Positions 11,714 through 23,500 of a stretch of DNA of 64,000 nt are shown in pieces. The notes under the pieces were generated by a model. The model was not told the origin of the DNA, searched no databases, and saw nothing but the letters and a program-made list of their open reading frames with translations. The first letter of the stretch is position 1. The number at the start of each line of letters is the position of its first letter. Position numbers and translations under genes: made by a program. Source of the DNA: Urophycis tenuis (lineage: Eukaryota > Chordata > Actinopteri > Gadiformes > Phycidae); contig JAXIVH010000001.1 of the NCBI GenBank assembly GCA_036785325.1, positions 13,714,622 to 13,778,621 on the forward strand, given 5' to 3'.

Positions 11714-13924
11714 AATGATGAATGGAGCAGACTACTTGTAAACTGACATAATTGTCCCAAAAAAATGACACGATCACAATCTCTGAAAATGAAATCCACA
11801 TTGCATGGCGTTGTTACCGGTGAACCGACGCAGCCTTGGTTTTCTAATCAAATCAAACCAAGCCGCAAGAACGGTCTTACCCGGAGCCGTGTGTGTGTTA
11901 ATGCGTCGTGTTTGGGACCCCCACTCAAAGCCGTGTCCCCCCCCCCCACCCCCCAGTGTTGCGCCGCGACGCCGTCCTGTGACGCGGCTGGGCGGTGACC
12001 CGTGGTGACCCAGGCGGCTCCCCGCACAATCCTTAGCTTGGCGCGCCACCCTCCGCCTGCCAGCGGGTCACACGCTCTCTATTCAGTCCGAAACCGTACG
12101 GAAATGAACGGCGCTCACGCGAAACAACATATTGGGTTTAACGGGTAACACAAAAGAAAAGAAAAAAAACTCAATCAACAAATAATGTTTGTAGTCTATG
12201 GGTGATGCGTCACACACATGGGTCATTGTAAGGGACGTTTGGTGTTTTGTATGTAGGCCTACTGCATTTGACTACCCTGCATGCGCTCAGCAATTTCCGC
12301 ATTGGGGCAAGTACAGTTCTATTTATTCCATTCTATTTTATACTATTAAATTATGTTCTATTAAATTATATTCTATTCAATGCTGCTCAGGTAGGTTTAT
12401 TTGTACTGTACCAAGCCATGAAATAACCACGATATGTAGTACCACTGGCAACCCACCAAAGTGCCACAGGTTGCCAGATTTGAAACTGATTGCCCACAAA
12501 CAGAGTGCTGCAGCCATGGAACTGAGATTTTACGAGATGCTACCCAGCCTAAAACCCCTCCTTCTCTATTCCCAGAGCCGTGCTACCGGAGACAGCTCAG
12601 AGACCAAGAGGATTTCAAGATGACCTACTAGCTGCTTTATCATTTGAAAGCAATAAATACATTGCAACATCTCAAGCTCAATATATTTATTTTATATCTG
12701 GTCCATTTTACATAATGATATTGTTGATTTATTTTCATTTTCATTCATTTTGACCAATCATGTTGCTGGAGACAGGGATTTGTAGGCATGTGATATAAAC
12801 GCAAAGTCAACCAGCTGTGGTAAACAGTAAAGAGGTGTTTCAAAACAACACAGTCAAAATATACATTTTAAATGAAAGTCTGAAAGCTCTGTCCACTGGT
12901 GTGTGGTGAAGGCTTGTTGAAGACCCAGCATGGTGGACCACAGAGGGCAAGGCACTGGGACCTTTGAGGTGGGGGGGGGGGGGGGGGGGCGTGGGGCCGA
13001 AGAACAGTCATAGATAGGATCCAGGAACCAGGTCTCCCTCTTCAGCGATCACTTTCTTTCACAGAAAAGGACATGTCTGCATGTTGATTTAAGGCTGCCC
13101 TAAGAGATAATTTACAAGGGGTGACAAGGGGGTTACAGGGTGAAAATTAGCTTGACACCCCTGGTCTATGGCAAGTGTTCTCACTAGCTTGATTTCCTTT
13201 CTAAAAGTATACAGCTCACGTTGTCTGAAGGCAGTCATCATAATGACAAGAAAGATACCAACCATAAGCACGCTTGTATGACACAAGGTCTTTCATCATG
13301 GTCTCCCATCACACTATTGTTCACTTGTTGATTCAATCAACCCAAACCTAACTCTCCTACTGGGTGTGGTAGTCTAACCTTGCTGGTAGGTCATGCAGTA
13401 TGCATTAGTTCTCCCTCTGGTAGGTTCAAAATTATGTGGTAGTCCTAACTCTAGTAGGCTAAATTGTACGTCCTACAAGATACTGCAGAGCATAACTTCT
13501 CAGGATTGTACTACAGTACCTCTGTTTAGGTCCTACAAGATATTGTTGAGCAATACCTCTCTGGATTGTACGACTCTACGTACGCCTCTCTGGTAGGTCC
13601 TATAGGAGGGGAGTGGAGGGGTGAGTGTTCTTGCCACTCTTGTACACTCCATTCCTCCTCCCCGGACTCTATTGTTGATGCACATTCTGCTACTGTCTCC
13701 TACTGTCCTATGCCGAAGATACAACTGAACCTGTCCCAGACGGAGCTTCCGGTCATCATGGTAAGACCATCCACACCCAGACTATCACTGTTCAGCTTGC
13801 TTGTCATCGTTAGTACCTTACAGGTCTCCTGGACATCTTCAGGTCATGATTAACGAGCATCTAAGTAACATTGCAAATTTATGCAGGTTTATGCACAACA
13901 AATGAACACGCACTACAAAGTCTA
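11712..13924. other. Downstream flank of lectin gene A
   Basis: No exon recognised. It has a C-run (11938-11948), a G-run (12971-12990) and an imperfect repeat built on GTCCTACAAGATATTG (about 13469-13610). The same DNA recurs in copy B, where two short stretches in the last repeat are missing. Confidence 0.5.
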
Positions 13925-14343
13925 CTAACCTTCTGGGTTCCGGACGCCTTCCAGAAGCGCCACATTAGCGTCCTTCTCACAGATCCAGAAGTTTTTATTT
14001 TGACAAAGGGCATCATTCCAGGAGCTGACCTTTTCACGCATAAAGAATTCGACACACTCTTCGTTATTACTCTTCCCGCTGGGTTGAAGGGGTGCCCAGT
14101 TCCTGAAACCCAAAAAGACTAGAATGTTTACAACTATTTCCAGGCGAAAAATGTTCTGAGTCACGAGCCTTACCGAAACGTAATGCCTGACCCGTCGACC
14201 CATTTCCACTCCCCCTCCGTTTTCCTGTCACTCAGACCAATCCAGTAATCCTCGTTCAATGTTTGGGTAAACGCCTGTTTCAAAGAGTTACATTTTACAA
14301 CACAGCTGAGTAGAAAAGGCCCTTTGCATGCATGCCCCACCAC

Positions 14344-14378
<35 letters not shown>

Positions 14379-14501
14379 GTTCCTCTGGGCTGTTGATGAC
14401 CACCAAGTCAGCGTTTCTTTGAAGACAGTCATTTTGGCTGTCCTGCCAGCTTTTCGTGGTGTCGGACACAAAGTAGAGACTGTCATTGAATGAATGCCAG
14501 C
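13925..14501 (-). CDS. CTLD 2 exons of lectin A (distal domain)
   Basis: Three exons (14501-14377, 14274-14174, 14102-13925) encode GW..F at the start, WIGL in the middle and the four canonical cysteines (NDC, EEC, ALC, WIC). The calcium/sugar site reads QPS where EPN (mannose) or QPD (galactose) is usual, followed by an intact WND. Sugar specificity is therefore uncertain. One N-glycosylation sequon (NDS) lies near the start. The exon 1/2 intron begins in a GT microsatellite. Confidence 0.8.
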
Positions 14502-17500
14502 CTGGATGAGCGGAAGAGGAAAATCATAGGAAGCATAGAATCTGCTTCATTGTTTTCATTGGTTGAGACGCACAAATACACCACAGACAGAAAGAAGTCT
14601 TGAAGACGTCTTGTGTAATAGAGCCCAGTAGAAACCTGACCCCAGAACACAGTCGTTTCTCCACAACAGACCAGACCAGGATTCCATGGACAAACCAAAG
14701 AACTAATGCTTAGCTGCTTTGGCAATGAATGGTTACATTAAGTTATTTGCTCGAAATGATATAAACATTATATATATATAATATAAATAATAAAAAAACC
14801 AAAACCAAAAGGAACCAAAGCCTAAGGCTAGTACACCAGCAGACAGACAGAGATGTTTGTTAGAGTAAAGTCTGGTTACAGTAAGGGACTGTTAGGATTC
14901 AGTTCAGGTCAATCACAGTGCAGTCTCAAAGTAAACGTGTTATATAGCCCTTAATCACAGTGCAGTCTCAAAGTAAATATGTTATATAGCCCTTAATCAC
15001 AGTGCAGTCTCAAAGTAAATGTGTTATATAGCCCTTAATCACAGTGCAGTCTCAAAGTAAACGTGTTATATAGCCCTTAATCACAGTGCAGTCTCAAAGT
15101 AAATGTGTTATATAGCCCTTAATCACAGTGCAGTCTCAAAGTAAATGTGTTATATAGCCCTTAATCACAGTGCAGTCTCAAAGTAAATGTGTTATATAGC
15201 CCTTAATCACAGTGCAGTCTCAAAGTAAACGTGTTATATAGCCCTTAATCACAGTGCAGTCTCAAAGTAAATGTGTTATATGGCCCTTAATCACAGTGCA
15301 GTCTCAAAGTAAATGTGTTATATAGCCTTAATCACAGTGCAGTCTTAAAGGAAACGTGTTATTGATTGTTTTTGGTGAAAGTGAAGCCAGTTGCATTTCA
15401 CTGAAATGACACACTTACCAGCAGCTGGTGGGCATATCCCTCCGAGAATGCAAAACAAGTCTGAATTTAGATCACATCACATATGATATATCACATACAA
15501 ATGCTTTATTACTGAGCTCCAAGTCCAAGGCACTTTCATATATATATATATATAATATAAATACTATAGATTACAGGTAATACAAACAATGAACAATGTT
15601 TAAAGATCATTTAATGTTGAACATAAATGTAATATAACAAACCTATGATCGACCATGGACCTCTCTTCTCACAGATCCAGTGTTCTTTGTTGTCACACTG
15701 GTTATCATACCATTTGTCCTGATTTATTTGCACACAGTCTTCATCGTGAGCTACATTGTTTGGTTCACCGCTCGACCAGTAACTGAAACCCAGAAAGAAA
15801 AGAAAGTTTATGACACTCGCGTTTCTACCATGATGGTGATTTCTGGATAGTACACTGTCTTTATCAGAGAAGAGGTGCTGCTGAACCACAGAGTCATGCC
15901 TTACCTTGAAGTTAAATTAGTTCCATCCACCCATTCCCAGTCTCTCTCTGGGCCTTTGACCTTCAGTCCAATCCAAGACCTACTGTCACCATGCAATCTC
16001 ATAGTGAACTTCTGCATAAAGGTCGTCATGATGACAAGGAATCATTGAATGAAAAAAGGCCCATGCAATCACCCCCCCTCCCCCTCACCACACGTACACA
16101 CACACACACCTGTTCTTCTATGCTGTTGATAACCACCAGGTCTGCGTTACTGTACAGGCAGGCCCCTCGGCTGGCTGTCCAGTTTTTCTTAGTAGCAGAA
16201 ATATAGTAGAAACTGTTGTTGAAATACAGCCAGCCCTGTTGTGCATATTGACCTGTTGAATGGAAGAGGAAAACCTTAAGGAACTGGTTATATTCCTTAT
16301 ATTTCAATTGACTGGAATCAGAATGCAACCTTGTGTAGCAGGAGATCACTACAGAAACATGATCTTGTGTAGTAGTAGTAGTAGATCACAATGGAAACAG
16401 GACATGGGGTAGTAGATCACAACAGAAAAGTGCTAGAAAAGAGCTTGTGTTGGAAATCACAGCTTGTCTGAGATGTCTGACCATGGAGAGTGCTCACTGG
16501 AGGTGGTAGCTTCAGACTTACTTTGGCTGTCACGTTCTATCTTCAATCACACGGTAGACTTGCACTTTACACAGTAATGTACCTATTACAATTTTTTGTT
16601 GTCTTATTAAAATGTCATTTTCCACATGCAGAAATGTTTCATTTGAATCATGTGGGTACAAGCTGGTGTAACGCCAGTCAACAGTAGATACGGAGGAGCA
16701 GCAGGGCTCAGAGACACAGCAGGCAACCTGACTCAGGGTCAGAGCCACTCTGTTGATGTGTACGTCCACTTCAGTTCATGTTCTTTACACATTTTAGATA
16801 TGTGAAATATTACATTGAAATGAGACAACCCCTGACAAACCTATGAATTGGTAAATAGTTCAACACACTGATAGCCGCCATCCTGACAATATAACGTAAA
16901 TATTAATATAACGTCAATGACTATAAATATTAACGTGTTACGTTTTTAGACGGAGGTGATTTGCTGAAGTAAACCACAAAAGGAGCAAGTAGGCTACTTT
17001 GTAAGGAAAACTGATGATTCAATAACGTTTTAATAACCTTAACTTTTAGAAACACTCACCTATTACATCTCTGCACTGCCCTGTCCCCTCTGCCAGCGAC
17101 GTGCCGAAGGCTGCAGGACAGAGTTTGTAGATTAGCTCCAACAGTTAGCCCAGCTCACTTCAACCCAAACGGACGTACAAAGAATGCCTTCAAATGATCC
17201 GTGGTTACGGTCAATGAAGAGCATAATGATGACGAGGCTTTAGAAGTTCACAGATGTTAGGACGAAGTGCTTGTTTTTATGAAAAAAAAGGTGAGACAAT
17301 GTATCAATGCACCTTGAACCATTCTTCTAAATCTCATTGGCTGGCCGTGTGGGGTCCCCCGTGGGGTTCATCTCTCCGCATTTCTGACACGTTGTTTGTT
17401 CAGCTGATCAATCAGATGAGCGTCTCATAGAGCTGTAGTCAAGACCGCCTAAACCAAGACCAAGACACTACCAAGACCAGATGGTATCGAGACTAAGACA

Positions 17501-20500
17501 AGACCAAGTCCAGATGGTATCGAAACTAAGACGAGACCAAGACCAGATGTATTGAGACTAAAACAAGACCAAGACCAAGTCGAGACCGGAAAAACAAGTT
17601 ATTACATTAGTTATTAGTAGTTATGACACCAATACGGGAACAATGGCGAAGCCGTTGAAAATATATATACAATATAACATATTTGGCACGCAGTTTACGA
17701 GTGCTGCGTCATATATAAGGCTTTGTGATGAGCGTGAGCTCGCTGCTTGGTTTATGCACAAACCCCCTCGAGACCTCTATGTCTGAGACCAAGACAAGAC
17801 CGAGACCAAATACAGTCGAGTCTGAGTCAACACCAAGACCACGTAAAAGTGGTCTCAAGACCGGTCTGGAGTACTACAACTCTAGCGTCTCATACAGTAA
17901 TTTGTCAATATCTGTACTGTTCGCTATGTCACAGTGTTGCATGTATGTTGCATATATGTTGCTTCCCTTTTTGCTAACTTCTCTCTTGAAGGAACAGCCC
18001 TCCTTTCCCCTCTCCCTCTCCCCACTTCTCTCTGCCATAGAGAAAGTTATTCACACCCCATGATGACAGCATATGTGAGTATCAGGCAAGATAAACTGGG
18101 CCATTTAGGGAAGAGATTACAGACAGACATACTTTATTGATTGGGCAGATTGGGCAGATTAGCCATAATTCTCAGATAGAAATGGTCTCACACAGAGGAA
18201 GATGTGCAACAGATATTCTCAAAGAGCATTTCAGTCTTGAATATCTAACGGATGGCTAATGCACTTCTACTAACTAACTGGCCAAGAATACTGGCCAAGA
18301 TGGCGGCGCGCATAGACGCAGCGGCTCACGGCTCTCCCCTCCCAGTGTTTTGTTTAGTGTGTTTGTATGTTTTTGTTTTGTTTTGTGGAAACACCACAGT
18401 CTGTTGTGCGAGGTCTACATACAATCTTTTCAGATTGGGATTCCACTGTGGAACGACGATCTCGATCACGTCGGACTATCACCGCTTTCACAACATACCG
18501 GAGGATATAGCCAGGACTCCGGGGTCTCCGTGGGTGGTCCTCCCTGGGGGCAAGCCCAGGAGGAGCCGTAAACAACGGAAGCAAAAGCGAGGCTGCAGGG
18601 CGGGCCCGCTAGCGCGGCTAAAAAGACGACCATTTAAACCGCCGCTTCCCAGCCTTTTCCTTTCCAACGCCAGATCCATTGGGAACAAGATCGACGAGCT
18701 GAGACTACAAATCGCAGCAAACAAGTGTTTTCGTGACTGTTGTGTATTGTTAATAACAGAGACCTGGCTACAACAATCCATACCGGACTCAGCTATCGAG
18801 CTAGCAGGTCGCACAGTCCATCGCCACGACAGGAACAGCGACTCCGGTAAGAGCAGAGGGGGAGGGTTGTGCATCTTTACCGACAGCTGGTGCAGAAATG
18901 CAGAGACTGTAGACAGACATTGTTCCCCGGACTTGGAATATTTGACTGTAAGATGCAGACCCGTCTATCTACCCTGTGAGTTTACCGTTGTCATGGTAAC
19001 AGCCGTACACATCCCACCCGACGCTAATGCTAACATAGCTCTGGGAGAGCTACACAGAGCAGTTAGCAACCAGCAAAGCTCTCATCCTGATGCAGTGCAC
19101 ATCATAGCAGGGGACTTTAACCATGCTGAATTGAAGTCAGTGCTCCCTAAATTCCATCAGCATGTTAAATGTGCAACAAGGGGTCCAAACACGCTGGACA
19201 AAGTCTATAGCAACATTCAGAGAGGCTATAGAGCAAGACCACTACCACATCTGGGTCTGTCAGATCATATGTCCATGCTGCTGATCCCTGTGTACACCCC
19301 CCTCAGGAGGAGAGCCCCCCCAACCACAAAAACAGTTAAAACATGGCCAGAGGGTGCACTACACCAGCTGCAGGACTGTTTTGAGAGCACAGATTGGAGT
19401 GTTTTTTAACACCAGGACTTAGAGGAGTACACCTCATCTGTGCTCTCCTACATCACCTTCTGTGTGGATAGCGTCACTGTTGACAAACGTCTCGGGTATT
19501 TTCGAATCAGAAACCCTGGATGACGAAAGAGGTCAAGACACTTCTGAGGCAACATGATGACGCCCTCAGGTCTGGGGATGGAGGGCAGTACAGCACAGCC
19601 AGAGCCAGCCTGAAGAGAGGCATCAGAGACGCCAAGACAGCCTAGAAGGAGGGTGGAGGATCACTTCATCATGAACAACACGCGCCAGGTGTCAAGTCCA
19701 GCAGCTCCACGACGGCAGAGGGTGACGCGAGGCTAGCGGAGGAGCTTAACCACTTCTTCGCACGCTTCAAGGTGGAAGGGTACGAGGCAGCCACAGCCAC
19801 TGCTCGTCCACTGAACTGCAACAGCTCCAGCCTCATGGTGCAGGAACATGACGTGAGGTGCACACTGAGGGCAGTAAATCCTAGGAAGGCTGCCGGACCA
19901 GATGGAGTGACCGGGAGGGTCCTCAGAGAATGTGCAGACCAGCTGGCCGGGGTCTTCACCAGGATCTTTAACGAGTCACTGTCCCAGTCCTTCATCCCAC
20001 CATGCCTGAAGTCGGCCACAATCGTCCCGCTGCCTAAAAAGACCACCATCAATAGTCTTAACGACTACAGACAAGTAGCTCTGACACCTGTGGTCATGAA
20101 GTGTTTCGAGAAACTGGTCCGACGTCACATCACGTCCTGCCTCCCACCCACATTCGACCCACTTCAATTCGCATACAGAGCGAACAGATCAACAGAGGAT
20201 GCTATCTGCACAGTGCTCCACACCACCACCTCCCATCTGGAACAACAGGGACGCTATGCCAGAGTGCTCTTTGTTGACTTTAGCTCTGCCTTTAACACCA
20301 TACTCCCGGTCAGACTGATAGAAAAACTGCTGGACATCGGACTCCCAGCCACCACCTGCTGCTGGATTACAGACTTCCTCTCCAACCGTGTACAGAGAGT
20401 CAGAGTTGGGCCCCATCTCTCCACAGCCCTCAGCCTCAACATCGGCTCCCCACAGGGCTGTGTCCTGAGTCCGCTGCTCTACACTCTGTACACCCATGAC

Positions 20501-23500
20501 GGTGTCAGCACCCACCCAGACAACACCCTGGTTAAATTTGCGGACGAAGAAGAAGAAGAAGAAGAAGAAGAAGAAGAAGAATTACTGATTTGATCCCGTG
20601 AGGGAAATTTGGTCTTCTGCATTTAACCCAATCGTGAATTAGTGGAACACTCAGAACACAGTGATGGTGAAGCACACAGTGAGGTGAAGCACACACTTAA
20701 ACCCGATGCAGTGAGCTGCCTGCAACAGCGGCGGCGCTCGGGGAGCAGTGAGGGGTTAGGTGCCTTGCTCAAGGGCACTTCAGCCATGCACACTGGTCGG
20801 GGTTCGAACCGGCCACCCTCCGGTTACAAATCCAAAGCCCTAACCAGTAGGCCGGCTGCCCCACCTTAGTGGGACTAATCTCTGGTGGTGATGAGACTGC
20901 CTACAGGGAGGGGGTCCAGAGGCTGGTGGAGTGGTCTGAAGACAACAACTTGGTCCTCAACACCTCTAAAACAAAGGAGATGATTGTGGACCACAGGAGG
21001 AGGAAGACTGACCTGCAGCCCATCCGCATAAACAGGGAGTCTGTGGAGATGGTGCACAGTTTCAAGTTCCTGGGTGTGCATATGGACGCGGACCTCAAAT
21101 GGAGCTCAAACACCACAGCGGTCGTGAAGAAAGCCCAACAGCGGCTCCACTTTCTGAGGATCCTTAAAAAGATCAACTTAAAGAGGGAGCTGCTGACTGT
21201 CTTCTACCGCTGCTCCATTGAGAGTGTGCTGACATATTGTTTGTGTGTGTGGTTTTCCAGCTGCACCACGGCACACAGAAAGGAACTACAAAGGGTCATT
21301 AACACCACCAAAAAGATAATCGGTCATCCTCTCCCCTCCCTACAGGACCTTCACAACACCCGCTGCCTGAGAAAGGCACGCAGCATCCTGAAAGACCCAG
21401 CTCGCACCCAGGACACCGGGTGTTCCAGCTGCTGCCCTCAGGCAGACGTTTCAGGATGCTAAAAACACGGACAAACAGACTCAGAGACAGTTTCTACAAC
21501 AGGGCCATAGCCCTGTTAAACAATAACTGACACAATCGTGTCATTCAACCATGTCAATCCATTCCATCCAACCATTCAATCCATTCAGTCATTCCACTTT
21601 CAATTTCACATTCATAAAGAACATGTGCAATAAGCTTTTTTTCTTTTTCTTTTTCAAAAACAAAAGTGCAATATTTCTTTTATACGCTTGATTTCCCACT
21701 GTTTCATCACAGTCCTAATTTCTAATTTGCATATAGTATTAGTATATACTTTGTTGGTATGTTGATATGTGCCTTGTTTTAGTTATTTATTATTTAATAT
21801 TTATCTTTTTGCACTAAAGGGAGAGCTGTGCCTTAATTTCGTTGTGCCACCGTATTTTTATACTGTTGTACAATGACAATAAAGATTCTATTCTATTCTA
21901 TTCTAACTATGCTCAAATAATACTCTTAAATCTCATCTAAGGCACCTTCAAAAATAGGGTGGTGACAAACATTGTTAGGAAAAATATTATTTAGCAATGG
22001 TACGGTTAGGTTGATCTGACATTCTGAAGAAGGACATAGTGAAGATTGTATTCCTCTTGGCGACTTTAAGTCTGACTCTCTGGAACTTGGAGACATAACA
22101 TAAAGTGATTGAAGAATACACCTACGTCATGTCAAATCTGCTTAGTAACATGTAATGTTTATACATTATAAGCCAATCAGAATGGGACACTCCTGTCATG
22201 CTGTTCCGGTTTGAGACTTGTATATAATACACTCTGTTTCCGGGAGCAGGCAGAAGGAACTGAGGAAGATTCACGCATGAATCTCTTGCTTGATGAAATC
22301 CTCTGCTTCTCCTCGCTGACCAATAAACAACTTCAGCTTAAACTATATACAGTAGAGTTCCTGGCACTTCTTGTTCTTCGGCATCAACAACAATCTCCTC
22401 ACTATCAGTAACATCACACAGAAATCGCAATGTGTTACGATATTTAGATCAAGGAATGTGTGATAGACTCACCGAGACGCAGTGAGATGTTGAGCGTGGC
22501 TTGTAGAATACACAGCAGTCCAAAGCCCACGACCACACATTTCAATGGTCCGCCTGTTCAGGGGTACAACGCACACATTTTAAATATTTATTCATGTCCA
22601 CATGAAATAGAGGCACAGGTTCACCTGTACAAAGGACACAAACACTGCCAGTGCAGATGATCAGTGTCAGAGCAGTTATTCACAATTTGCTGGAGCAACA
22701 GAACATTATTGTAACACTGGTCAGAAAACAAAGGAAAAAACATTATGGATACAGGAAGCACCGCCTTCTCCAAATTGAGCGGCTCCCGATCGCTGCTGAA
22801 ACTGAGCAAAACCTTGCCAACTGCTTGGCCCTCCTTTTACTGAGGCCGGCCATCTGAAGGCCCCTCACCACCAGCTTGTGCACATGGCCCAGACTACCAA
22901 ATATAAAAATTAACAGTTTACATTTATAGCCTAGCTGAGAGATGGTCTGCTTCAGCTGTTGGTACTTTAGCATTTTGGTGAGGAAGGCCTCCTCTAAGCT
23001 GTAATCAAAGGTACAGCCGACCTCCAGGATGAGCACCTCCCTGTGGTTTTCATTGACAACAACAACATCAGGGGTGTTGGCAGGTACACTAGAAAACACT
23101 GAGACATCGTTACACAGTTTAAACATGCTCGGCTTCACAGTAGAGTGCTTATACAGGGTGATGGAAGACTTAAAGACAGAAGAGATATCTGTTGATATCA
23201 AATCTACTATTCTGTCGTGCCTGCAGATGTAAAGCCCTTTGTACACATGGCAACCATTTAAGATGTGGGACATGGTTTCAGCTATTTGTTCACTGCCATG
23301 GTGAATACACCCCTCCATGAGCTGCCACCTTAACGTGGTGGAGGGGTTTGCGTGTCCCAATGACCCTGGGGGCTATATTGTCGGGGGCTTCATGCCCCTG
23401 GTAGGGTCACCCAAGGCAAACAGGTCCTAGGCGAGGGTCCAGACGAAGAGTGGCTCAAAAAACCCCTATGATGAAAGAGAACTTTGGTACGGAGTTTCCC

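Larger units (their letters stand above)
10983..18512. repeat. Segmental duplication, copy A
   Basis: Matches 56214-64000 in direct orientation through lectin exons, introns, VNTR, a hAT MITE and the start of a LINE. The left edge lies within the shared TGAGACTTT. At the right, 18512 corresponds to the last base of the window, so the true end is not seen. Copies differ by scattered substitutions, microsatellite length and a few indels. The offset is 45231 bp at the left edge and 45488 bp at the right. Confidence 0.95.

Noticed and set aside
14911..15361. Regular 42-bp repeats resembling a CRISPR array
   Set aside because: Units are contiguous with no unique spacers, and the DNA is vertebrate; it is a minisatellite.
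23311..23421. HDV-like ribozyme at the LINE 5' end
   Set aside because: The stems I can draw are nested; the interleaved P1/P2 pairing of an HDV-type double pseudoknot is not apparent.
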